Part shown: positions 1 to 7,365 of the stretch, piece after piece
Layout: each line of letters begins with the position of its first letter
How positions within the stretch are numbered: the first letter of the stretch is position 1
Notes under the pieces: model-generated
Seen by the model: the letters and a program-made list of their open reading frames with translations, nothing else
Told to the model about the DNA's origin: nothing
Database searches by the model: none
Assembly: GCF_000337455.1 (NCBI RefSeq)
Contig: NZ_AOIU01000005.1
Span: forward strand, 1 to 64,000
DNA: 64,000 nucleotides
Direction: 5' to 3'
Source of the DNA: Halosimplex carlsbadense 2-9-1
Lineage (GTDB): Archaea; Halobacteriota; Halobacteria; Halobacteriales; Haloarculaceae
Translations under genes and position numbers: made by a program

Positions 1-24
1 ATCAGAGATGTGTATAAGAGACAG
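1..24. other. Tn5/Nextera sequencing adapter remnant (artifact)
   Basis: Bases 6-24 match exactly the 19-bp Tn5 mosaic end used in Nextera libraries (AGATGTGTATAAGAGACAG). The purQ reading frame runs straight into it, so the contig ends here with untrimmed adapter. It is not part of the organism's genome. Confidence 0.97.
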
Positions 25-473
25 TCGTCGATCTCGTAGCGGCCCTCGCCGTGAGCGATGGGGAACTCGACGACCTCGCCCTCGTCGAAGTGGTCGGTCC
101 AGGGCGTGTCGGCGTTCTCGACGCGGAGGTGGACGCGCTCACACTGGAAGCGGGCGCTCTCGTTGGTGGTGAACGCGCCGGGGGTGAGCGACGACTCGCA
201 GCCGATCTGGGCGCCGTTGCAGATGCCGAGGACGGGCGTCCCGCTCCCGGCGGCTTCGCGGACCTCCTCCACGATGGGCGAGCGGGCGGCCATGGCGCCG
301 GCCCGCAGGTAGTCGCCGTAGGAGAAACCACCGGGGAGGACGACGCCCGTCGTGTCTTCGGGGAGGCCGTCCTCGTGCCAGACGAGGTCGGCGTCGATGC
401 CGAGGTGTGCGAGCGCCTGGACGGTGTCGCGGTCACAGTTGGACCCGCCGAACTGGACGACGGCGACGGTCAC
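25..473 (-). CDS. purQ: Phosphoribosylformylglycinamidine synthase subunit PurQ, C-terminally truncated by the contig end
   Basis: This is the glutamine amidotransferase subunit of FGAM synthase (purine pathway, cytoplasm); it supplies ammonia to PurL together with PurS. About 149 codons are visible. Recognisable motifs are the N-terminus VTVAVVQFGGSNCDRD, the LPGGFSYGDYLRAGA stretch, and GICNGAQIGCESS with the nucleophile Cys, followed by TPGAFTTNESARFQCERVH. The catalytic His/Glu region is lost at the contig edge. The start used is GTG at 473; another in-frame GTG lies at 482. An out-of-frame ATG overlaps the purS stop and also reads MTVAV, but its frame closes after 20 codons. It follows purS in the same direction. 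Confidence 0.93.
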
Positions 474-528
474 AGCGGGCACCCCCCGGTGTGCGAGCAG
501 CGCGTCGGCGTCGATGAGACGGCGACAG

Positions 529-780
529 TCATCGTTCCTCGACGGTGACCTCGTAGTCGTGGATGGTCGGGTTGGCGAGCAGGCGCTCGGCCATCTCGTC
601 GGCGCGCTCGGCGGCGGCGTCGGCGCTCTCGGCGTCGAGATCGACCTCGAACAGGTCGGCGGCCCGCAGGTCATCGAGTTCGAACCCGAGCCGCTCGAGC
701 GCGCGGCCGGTCGTCTCCGCCTCGGGGTCGAGCACGCCGTGTTTCAGGCGGACCTCGACCGTCGCGGTGTAGGGGGTCAT
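529..780 (-). CDS. purS: Phosphoribosylformylglycinamidine synthase subunit PurS
   Basis: This is a small subunit (83 aa) of the three-part FGAM synthase PurLQS; in known systems PurS bridges PurL and PurQ and helps pass ammonia. The sequence has the family pattern: beta start TATVEVRLKHGVLDPEAE, then GRALERLGFE, LRAADLFEVDLDA, and an ending NPTIHDYEVTVEE. The length is normal for the family. The ATG at 780 is preferred over the adjacent GTG at 783. It lies directly upstream of purQ with a 55-bp gap, so the two are probably co-transcribed. Confidence 0.95.
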   Translation of the reverse strand: MTPYTATVEVRLKHGVLDPEAETTGRALERLGFELDDLRAADLFEVDLDAESADAAAERADEMAERLLANPTIHDYEVTVEER

Positions 781-864
781 CACCTGAGTGGCGGCGGCGC
801 CGGGAGAAAACGGTTTTGACTCGCCGCGGTCGTCGCGGAGAACCCGGCGGCTCGCGGACCGCTC

Positions 865-1527
865 TCAGGCGGCGTCGAAGTCGACGGCCTGCCACTCCTC
901 GGGCTGGTCGGGGAGTCCGCGGACGCGGATCGCGCGCTGGCCGTCGGCCTCGCGGAGTTCGACCTGTCCGTCGAACGCCTGGGCGATCGACGAGAGCGTC
1001 TGGTCGTCGACGGCGTCGGGGTCGATGGCGCAGACGCCGAGGCCGTCGGCGGTTCGGATGCGACCGGTCAGCGTGTGGACGAAGCGGAACACGGACTTGG
1101 CGGGCGCGTAGACGACGAACGGCGAGAGGGTGTACACGCCGGTTCGGACCCGCGCGGCGCCGTTGGCGTGGATCCGCTCGTACAGCGAGGAGAACTCGAT
1201 ACCGGCACCGGTCAGGTCCGCCGGACTCCCGACCGCGTGGACGTTACACGACTCGTCGTCGGCACCGTTCTCCGTGCAGTCGACGGCGCCGACTCGCGCG
1301 AAGTCCAGGTCGCCGCCGAGCGCCTCGTAGTCCGACAGCGTCTCGCGACCGTCGGCGTCGGCGGCGATGAACAGCGTCCCCTCGCGGGAGTGGCGACGCA
1401 GGAGCATCCGCATCGTCAGCTCGCGAATGCCGCCCAGCGCCGGTCCCGTCACGAGAATGTTGGTCCCCCGCTCGACCCCTCGCAGGGGCAGGCTCTCGAA
1501 CGTGTACGTCGGTTCCTGCAGGCTCAT
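865..1527 (-). CDS. RecA/KaiC-fold (RAD55-like) protein with degenerate P-loop
   Basis: A 220-aa protein that looks like the haloarchaeal RecA/RAD55/KaiC-related single-domain family. After a short N-terminus there is the strand NILVTGP followed by ALGGIREL, where a Walker A GxxxxGKT would be expected; the GK(T/S) is missing. A second strand GTLFIAADADGRETL and a late hydrophobic strand LGVCAIDPDAVDD resemble the nucleotide-fold core. Nucleotide binding is therefore doubtful. Its ATG overlaps the stop of the upstream receiver-GAF gene (ATGA at 1524-1527), so the two are translationally coupled and may share a signalling role. The precise function is unknown. Confidence 0.65.
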   Translation of the reverse strand: MSLQEPTYTFESLPLRGVERGTNILVTGPALGGIRELTMRMLLRRHSREGTLFIAADADGRETLSDYEALGGDLDFARVGAVDCTENGADDESCNVHAVGSPADLTGAGIEFSSLYERIHANGAARVRTGVYTLSPFVVYAPAKSVFRFVHTLTGRIRTADGLGVCAIDPDAVDDQTLSSIAQAFDGQVELREADGQRAIRVRGLPDQPEEWQAVDFDAA

Positions 1528-2468
1528 GGGTCATCACCGCCGTCGTCTCCAAGCCCCGCCCCCTCGTGGTCGGCCGTATCGCGCGCGTCCTCACACTCGT
1601 TGAGCTGGCGGCGCAGTTCGAGTTGGTCCATCGCCTCGGCCGCGAACCGCCGAAGGTCAGCGAGTTCGTCGTCGGTGAACGTGCGCGGCTCGTCGTGAGT
1701 CAAACAGAACGCGCCGATCGTCGCGCCGCGAGGCGTCTCCAGCGGCACGCCGGCGTAGGCGCGGATGTTCAGTTCGTCGAGGCGGTCGTTGTCGGCGAAG
1801 CGGTCGTCCTCGTGGGTGTCCTCGACGACCATCAGGTCGTCCCGAAGGATCGTGTGAGTACACATCGAGTCTTCGCGGGCGAGCGTCTCCCAGGAGGCGC
1901 CGGCACAGGCGAGAAAACGTTCTTCGTGGGCGTCGATCACGCCGACGAACGCCACGTCCACGTCGAAGTACTTCCGCGTGAGCGCCGTCAGCCGGTCGAA
2001 CGCCTCGGCGGCGTCCATACCGGGTCGGTCGTACTGTTCGAGCGCAGCGAGGCGCTCGTCCTCCCGCGTCGGGAGCGGGTAGCCGACCTGCGTGCGCTGG
2101 CTGACGAGGTTGCCGACCATCCGGGCCAGCGCGTCGCGGGCGTCCGGCATGTCCCGCGGGAGGTACTCGACGACCACGTCCTCGCGGTCGGCGGTGTCGA
2201 TCCGGTCCGGCGACGCGTCGGTAAAGAGGATACAGGGCGTGTCGGGCGTCGTCTCCCGGATTCGCGCAGCCACGTCGAGACCTGTCCCGTCCGGGAGGTC
2301 GTACGCCGTAACGACGCAGTCGACGCCCCCGGCGTCGAGGGCGTCGCCGGCCGCTGCGACCGATCCCGCCGCGGTCATCGCGACTTCGTCGTCCGCGGCG
2401 AGCGCGTCGGACGTAGCCGCGCGCTCGGCCTCGTCGGCGTCGACGCACAACACTGTCAGTTCGCGCAT
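1524..2468 (-). CDS. Receiver-like domain plus GAF sensor protein
   Basis: A 314-aa cytoplasmic signalling protein. Residues about 4-120 are a CheY-like receiver (LTVLCVDADEAER; TPCILFTDASPD). Residues about 150-290 are a GAF domain (FDVDVAFVGVIDAHEERF, SMCTHTILRDDLMVVED, AYAGVPLETPRGATIGAFCL). At the usual phospho-acceptor position the sequence reads DCVVTAYDLPDG, so Ala replaces the Asp found in VVSDYDMPG-type receivers. That predicts a phosphorylation-independent or pseudo-receiver. There is no histidine kinase or output domain. The start ATG at 2468 fits the domain boundary. It overlaps the downstream RecA-like gene by 4 nt. Confidence 0.8.
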   Translation of the reverse strand: MRELTVLCVDADEAERAATSDALAADDEVAMTAAGSVAAAGDALDAGGVDCVVTAYDLPDGTGLDVAARIRETTPDTPCILFTDASPDRIDTADREDVVVEYLPRDMPDARDALARMVGNLVSQRTQVGYPLPTREDERLAALEQYDRPGMDAAEAFDRLTALTRKYFDVDVAFVGVIDAHEERFLACAGASWETLAREDSMCTHTILRDDLMVVEDTHEDDRFADNDRLDELNIRAYAGVPLETPRGATIGAFCLTHDEPRTFTDDELADLRRFAAEAMDQLELRRQLNECEDARDTADHEGAGLGDDGGDDP

Positions 2469-2667
2469 ATCCGTCTCTGCACACCCTTTCGACTCCACCG
2501 TTATAATTCTCTGCGTACGCGATCCAACCTTGATACCGACCGGGGCGGGCCGACGCGTGCGAACCGACCACGCGGGACGAGAACGCTTTAGGCACCGACG
2601 CCCGTCAGCGCTATCCGATGACTGTCCGTTCGCACATCCGTTCGCCGGCGCCCCGGCGGTGGTTCCC

Positions 2668-3666
2668 GTGACCAGCGACCTGACCGAGATCGTCGTCGTC
2701 GGCGACGACGACACGGGGCTCATCGCGGAGATCACCTCGACGCTCTTCGAGCGCAACATCAACATCGAAGACCTCGACCAGGCGGTCCGGGAGGGCGTCT
2801 TCCGCATGACCATGCGGGTCGACACCTCGGAGATGATCGTCAAGGAGGAAACGCTGCGGGAGAACCTCCACGAACTCGGCGACGACCTGGGCGTCGACGT
2901 GCAGGTGCGGTTCCCCGACGACCGCGAGACCCAGCAGATCGCCGTCCTCGCTACCAAGGAATCCCATTGCCTGGAGGCGATCTTCGAGGCGTGGGCCAGC
3001 GGGAATCTGGGCGCCGACGTAGAGGTCGTCATCGCCAACCACTCCGATCTGGAGCCGCTGGCCGAGAAGTACGACGTGCCCTTCCACGACATCGGCGACG
3101 AGAAGGGCACCCCCGACGAGGGCGAACTGCTCGACCTGCTGGCGGAGTACGACGCCGACCTGGTCGTCCTCGCGCGGTACATGCGCATCCTCAGCCCCGA
3201 CGTGGTGTTTCGTTACGAGGACCGCATCATCAACGTCCACCCGTCGCTGCTGCCCGCGTTCCCCGGCGCGTCGGCGTACATGCAGGCCATCGAGGAAGGC
3301 GTCCGCATCGCGGGCGTCACCGCCCACTACGTGACGACCGACCTCGACCAGGGCCCCATCATCACTCAGCGGGCGTTCAACGTCCCCGACGACGCCACCG
3401 AGGAGGAGTTGCAGCAGATCGGCCAGCCGCTGGAGGCGGAGGCGCTACTGGAGGCCATCGACCTGCACCTCACCGACGAGGTGACCGTCCACCGCGGGCG
3501 GACGAGACTGCGCGACCCCGAGGACACCGACGCGCAACTCGGCGCCCCGCGCGACCTCGATCAGGCCAACCCCGACCGGCCGATCGACGGACTGGGCGAG
3601 TACGTCGCCGACCAGGGCGACGGCGAGGGGTCGGACGAGGAGCCGGAAGCCGAAGCCGACGACTAA
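2668..3666 (+). CDS. purU: Formyltetrahydrofolate deformylase PurU
   Basis: PurU hydrolyses 10-formyl-THF to formate and THF, linking one-carbon and purine metabolism. The 332-aa protein has an N-terminal ACT domain (residues about 5-85: TEIVVVGDDDTGLIAEITS) and a formyltransferase-fold hydrolase domain (about 95-285). The catalytic signature INVHPSLLPAFPGA supplies Asn and His, and TTDLDQGPIITQ supplies the Asp. The last 45 residues form an acidic tail beyond the usual family end. The start chosen is GTG 2668; GTG 2659 is also in frame. It stands alone on the plus strand. A PurN-like role cannot be excluded, but the ACT domain favours PurU. Confidence 0.9.
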   Translation: MTSDLTEIVVVGDDDTGLIAEITSTLFERNINIEDLDQAVREGVFRMTMRVDTSEMIVKEETLRENLHELGDDLGVDVQVRFPDDRETQQIAVLATKESHCLEAIFEAWASGNLGADVEVVIANHSDLEPLAEKYDVPFHDIGDEKGTPDEGELLDLLAEYDADLVVLARYMRILSPDVVFRYEDRIINVHPSLLPAFPGASAYMQAIEEGVRIAGVTAHYVTTDLDQGPIITQRAFNVPDDATEEELQQIGQPLEAEALLEAIDLHLTDEVTVHRGRTRLRDPEDTDAQLGAPRDLDQANPDRPIDGLGEYVADQGDGEGSDEEPEAEADD

Positions 3667-3783
3667 CGACGCCGTCGCGGCCGCTAGACGGGCCGTAACT
3701 AACGGGTCCCCGGCTGATCGTCCCGCCATGGGTACGGGTATCAGCGGTCCAGCGGGTGAGCGGACGCGGAGGCGGTCGAGCGG

Positions 3784-4410
3784 ATGAGCGAGCGCGTCTC
3801 GACCGGCGTCACCGCGCTCGACAGGGAACTGAACGGCGGCCTCCCCGCGGGGACAGTCGTTGTCTTTCGCGCCGACCCCGCCAGCCAGGCCGAGCTGTTC
3901 TTCGAACGGCTGGCGGCCCAGCGCGAGACGCTGTATCTCACCGTGGACCGACCGCCGACTGCGGTCTCGGCGTCGCTCCGCGGCCACGGCGACCGATGCG
4001 TGGACCGCTCCGTGCGGTCGGTCGACGGCGACGCGCCGACGGTCGACACGCTGCGGTCGCTGCCGTCGCTCCCCGACGAGGGCGTGCTGGTCGTGGACTC
4101 CATCGGACCGCTGGAGCGGGCCGACGCCGGCCAGTACCGCGCGTTTCTGGACGAACTCCGGTCGACCGTCTCGCGGACGAACAGCGTGGCCGTGCTCCAC
4201 GCGCTGAAACACGACGAGGTCCCGGCACAGCGCCACCGAACCGAACACGTGGCCGACCTCGTGTTCGACCTCGTCACGGAGATCCGGAACGACACCGTCG
4301 AGAACAGGCTGGTCGTCCCGAAGTTCCGCGGGGGTCGGGCTCTGGCCGAACCGCTCCGGATCGCGCTCACCGACCGGATCGCGGTCGATACCAGCCGGGA
4401 CATCGCCTGA
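3784..4410 (+). CDS. RecA/RAD55-like domain protein without canonical Walker A
   Basis: A 208-aa protein opening with the KaiC/RAD55-type start GVTALDRELNGGLPAGTVVVF, but the following segment RADPASQAELFF lacks the GxGK(T/S) loop. A Walker B-like strand is present (GVLVVDSIGPLER, about residues 100-112), and the ending resembles KaiC-like folds (VENRLVVPKFRGGRALAEP). Family resemblance is clear; ATPase activity is doubtful. It is the second degenerate-P-loop RecA-like protein within 3 kb, on the opposite strand from the first. The start ATG at 3784 overlaps the end of a short upstream reading frame without clear coding value. The biological role is unknown. Confidence 0.7.
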   Translation: MSERVSTGVTALDRELNGGLPAGTVVVFRADPASQAELFFERLAAQRETLYLTVDRPPTAVSASLRGHGDRCVDRSVRSVDGDAPTVDTLRSLPSLPDEGVLVVDSIGPLERADAGQYRAFLDELRSTVSRTNSVAVLHALKHDEVPAQRHRTEHVADLVFDLVTEIRNDTVENRLVVPKFRGGRALAEPLRIALTDRIAVDTSRDIA

Positions 4411-4593
4411 GACGACGAGCCCCTGTGAGTGGCTGAAAGGATAGCGAACAGGCGACACGAACGGCTCGCGGGACGGTGTGTCGCGCTCCCGCGGAGCGCC
4501 CCGCATCGGAACTCAGGTCACGGGGCGAGGTGCGTCCGGAATCGCACTTGAACTTGTGGCCGACCGGTGGGACCCGGCGACGCGTCCGAGGCG

Positions 4594-4980
4594 TCACTCC
4601 TCGACCGCGAAGTACTGTTCCCGGTGGCGCCGGCAACCAGGGTTGAACGCCGCGTCGCAGGCCGGGCAAGCGTCGTCGCAAGTGAGGTACTCACGGACCG
4701 AGAGCGTCGCGCCGCACGCGCCACAGAACACGGCCGGATCGTCGAAGGCCTCGCGGGGGATCCGCTCGGCGCCGTGGTCCGTGAGGGCGTCGTGACACCG
4801 GAAACAGGGATAGTACGACCCGCAGCAGGGAAACCGGATCGCGACCACGTCGACCGGGTCGTCGTAGTGGCCACAGCGGGTCTCGGCGTCCACGTCGACC
4901 CCGCGTAGCGGGACGGAGAACCGCTCGTCCGTCTCCGGCGGACGGGTCGTCCGTCGCTTCGGGTCCGGATCGGCCGTCAT
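4594..4980 (-). CDS. CHY-type zinc finger protein
   Basis: A 128-aa protein with dense Cys/His ligands typical of the CHY zinc finger: RCGHYDDP and then FPCCGSYYPCFRCHDAL (residues about 33-64), followed by FCGACGATLSVREYL, CDDACPACDAAFNPGC and RRHREQYF. Such proteins bind several zinc ions; in eukaryotes CHY fingers occur in Pirh2-type ubiquitin ligases, while small archaeal forms have no assigned role. It lies just downstream of purC on the same strand (16-bp gap), so it may be read through from purC. A start at 4980 gives a short polar N-terminus before the first Cys cluster. Confidence 0.85.
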   Translation of the reverse strand: MTADPDPKRRTTRPPETDERFSVPLRGVDVDAETRCGHYDDPVDVVAIRFPCCGSYYPCFRCHDALTDHGAERIPREAFDDPAVFCGACGATLSVREYLTCDDACPACDAAFNPGCRRHREQYFAVEE

Positions 4981-4996
4981 CGGTTTCGGGGGGCAG

Positions 4997-6097
4997 TCAG
5001 AGGTCTCGCACCGCGTCGACGGCGGCCTCCAGCGACGGGGCGTCGAAGGCGTCGCGGCCGACGTAGGCGTTCGTGCCGGCACAGTAGAGGTCGCGGGCGG
5101 CTTCGACCACGCGGTCGTCGAGCGGTTCGGGCCGGCGCTCGCACAGCGACTTCCAGTCGGCGACGCCGCGCTCGTCGGCCTCGGCCTTGGCCGCGGAGAC
5201 CGCCTCGACCCACTCGGGCTGGGTCCGCTTGTGATACTGGCGGACGACCTCCTTCGAGACCTGCTGGTCGCCGTAGGAGAAGCGGTTCTCGTCGAAGGTG
5301 CCGACTACGTCGGCGACGCGTACCTCGCCCTCGTAGTACAGACACTCGATCTTGCCGTCCTCGTGGGTGAGCCCGGCGTCGGCGGCGCGGTCGGTGACGA
5401 CCGCGTTGGCCTCGCGAGCGATCGATTCGAGGTCGTCGATGCTCGCGGTTCCGGCGATGCGGTCGGCCTCCTCGCGGGCGAGATACCGGTCCTGCTCCTC
5501 GTACTTGGTCGAGAACTCGACGACGGGGTCGTCCAGATCGACGGCCTCGTCGGGCCAGGCGTCGAAGTCGAGGCCGTGGTCGGCGGGGTCGGTGCGTGTG
5601 CGGAGCGAGGAGCCGACGGGGACGCGATTGCGGAAGACGATCTCCAGCGGGACGAGGTAGTTCTCGCCGGCGTCGGCGTGATAGGCGTCGTAGTCGTAGC
5701 CGCTTGGATCGGCGCTCTCGTCGCCCTCGAAGGGCAGGTCGGGCACCTGCGTGAGTTCGATGACCATCTCCCGGGGCGCCGCGCCCGAATCCTCGCGAGC
5801 GTGCGAGGGAGGGGTCGCTGAGCTTTGCTCAGCGGCGTCGAGCGCGTCGTCGAGCGGGACCGCGCCGTCGGTGGCGTCGGTCGTGACGCCCTCGTAGTGG
5901 GTCGGGACCCCCTCGGATTCGAGCAGCTCGAAGTTGAACGCGCCCATCGTGCAGAGCGAGGCGCCCTTGTCGGGGATCTCGTCGGGCATCTTCCCCCAGT
6001 CGAACACCGAGTAGTCGTCGGTGAAGACGAACGCGCCCCGGCCCAGACTGTCGGCCGTGGCGGGCTCGTCCACCCGGAACTCCTTCACGGAAGTCAT
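4997..6097 (-). CDS. purC: Phosphoribosylaminoimidazole-succinocarboxamide synthase
   Basis: PurC (SAICAR synthetase) joins CAIR and aspartate using ATP in purine synthesis. The 366-aa protein shows family landmarks: [72 protein letters not shown] and [18 protein letters not shown] 6097 fits the conserved MTSVKEFRV start. Odd feature: residues about 88-108 are encoded by DNA containing two perfect hairpins (5791-5808 and 5816-5834) that keep the frame. This looks like an in-frame insertion of a small palindromic element into a surface loop (see findings). The CHY zinc finger gene follows 16 bp downstream. Confidence 0.95.
   Translation of the reverse strand: MTSVKEFRVDEPATADSLGRGAFVFTDDYSVFDWGKMPDEIPDKGASLCTMGAFNFELLESEGVPTHYEGVTTDATDGAVPLDDALDAAEQSSATPPSHAREDSGAAPREMVIELTQVPDLPFEGDESADPSGYDYDAYHADAGENYLVPLEIVFRNRVPVGSSLRTRTDPADHGLDFDAWPDEAVDLDDPVVEFSTKYEEQDRYLAREEADRIAGTASIDDLESIAREANAVVTDRAADAGLTHEDGKIECLYYEGEVRVADVVGTFDENRFSYGDQQVSKEVVRQYHKRTQPEWVEAVSAAKAEADERGVADWKSLCERRPEPLDDRVVEAARDLYCAGTNAYVGRDAFDAPSLEAAVDAVRDL
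5781..5835. repeat. Palindromic mini-insertion inside purC
   Basis: Two perfect inverted repeats lie back to back inside the coding region: CCTCGC/GCGAGG at 5791-5796 and 5803-5808, and CGCTGAGC/GCTCAGCG at 5816-5823 and 5827-5834 with a TTT loop. The encoded segment ([14 protein letters not shown]) is unlike the flanking PurC sequence. The second hairpin resembles in style the GAGCTTGCTC palindromes seen at 27206, 27343 and 41235. Confidence 0.7.
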
Positions 6098-6232
6098 TGC
6101 CGGACTCTCTCGCCCCCGCGGCAAAGTCGTTTCTCACTCGCGGTCCGCGAGTCGGTCCGCGGAACGGCCTGGAAGTCCCCCTCCGATCTCGGCCCAAAAC
6201 GCCTATTCCGTTCGGGTCTGCAGTTGCGCCCG

Positions 6233-7258
6233 ATGGTCGAATCCGTCGGGCTGGCTGTCGCGATCGTCGTCGTCACGACCGGTGCGGTCTGGCTGGGGAG
6301 CACCTGGCTGGAGTCGGCGAGCGAGCAGCTCTCGGAGTACTACGGGCTCCCGCAGGTCGTCCAGGGGTCGGTCGTGGCGGCGGTCGGGTCGAGCTTTCCC
6401 GAGCTGGCGACGGTCGCGGTCTCGGCCTTCGGCGGCGCGCTCGGGATCGGGACCGGCGCGATCGTCGGCTCGGCGATCTTCAACGTCCTCGTGATCCCCG
6501 CGGTGGCGGGCATCTCGACGGACGAGGACGTCGAGGCCAACCGGACGCTCGTTTACAAGGAGGCGCAGTTCTACATGCTCGCGGTCTCGGCGCTGGTGAT
6601 CACTTTCGCGATGGCGGTCATCTACTACCCCGTCACGGGGGTCGACTTTATCTCGGGGGAGATGAACCGTTCGCTGGCGGTTATCCCGCTGGCGCTGTAC
6701 GGGCTCTATCTGTTCATCCAGGCCCAAGACACCGCCGACCACGTCGCCGACCCCGAGGCCGGCGCCGGCATCGACGCCGCCCGGCAGTGGGGGTACCTGC
6801 TCGCGGGCCTCGCGGTGATCCTCGTGGCGGTCCACGAACTGGTCGGGGCGGTCGAGACGATCGGCGCGGCCGTCGGCGTCGGCGAGTTCATCATGGGCGT
6901 GACCGTCGCCGCGGCGGCGACGAGCCTGCCCGACGCGCTGGTGAGCGTCCGCGCCGCGCGCGACGACCGCGGCGTCGCGTCGCTGGCAAACGTCCTCGGG
7001 TCGAACACCTTCGACCTGCTCGTGGCCATCCCGGTCGGCGTCCTCATCGTCGGGACGTGGTCGTTCAACTTCGAGCTCGCGGTCCCGATGTTCGCGGTCC
7101 TGACGCTCGCGACGGTCCTCCTGTTCACGTTCCTCCGGACCGACCTCGCGCTGTCGACGCCGGAGTCGGCCGCGCTCCTGGTCGCCTACGCGCTGTTCGT
7201 CGGCTGGGTCGTCGTCGAGGAAGTCTCGACTGTCGTTTCCGTCCTCCCGAGCGGCTGA
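6233..7258 (+). CDS. Sodium/calcium exchanger family membrane protein
   Basis: A 341-aa polytopic protein of the CaCA (YrbG-like) cation antiporter family, which exchanges Ca2+ for Na+ or H+ across the cytoplasmic membrane. It has two inverted alpha-repeats. The first carries VVQGSVVAAVGSSFPELATV and GTGAIVGSAIFNVLVIPA; the second carries GEFIMGVTVAAAATSLPDALVS and SLANVLGSNTFDLLVAIP. The acidic residues in SSFPE and TSLPD and the S(A/N)-N pairs are the ion-binding positions known from the family. About ten hydrophobic segments are visible. ATG 6233 places the first TM at the N-terminus. It is divergent from purC with a 135-bp gap that should hold both promoters. Ion specificity is inferred from the family only. 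Confidence 0.88.
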   Translation: MVESVGLAVAIVVVTTGAVWLGSTWLESASEQLSEYYGLPQVVQGSVVAAVGSSFPELATVAVSAFGGALGIGTGAIVGSAIFNVLVIPAVAGISTDEDVEANRTLVYKEAQFYMLAVSALVITFAMAVIYYPVTGVDFISGEMNRSLAVIPLALYGLYLFIQAQDTADHVADPEAGAGIDAARQWGYLLAGLAVILVAVHELVGAVETIGAAVGVGEFIMGVTVAAAATSLPDALVSVRAARDDRGVASLANVLGSNTFDLLVAIPVGVLIVGTWSFNFELAVPMFAVLTLATVLLFTFLRTDLALSTPESAALLVAYALFVGWVVVEEVSTVVSVLPSG

Positions 7259-7365
7259 GCGCTCGGGTGTGCGGCGGCCGCCGACCGCGGACTCGCCGTC
7301 ATCGACAGCGGGCCCATCGGCCGGTTCCCGGCCGCTTATGACGCTGGCAGCAGTGGGGACGTGCA

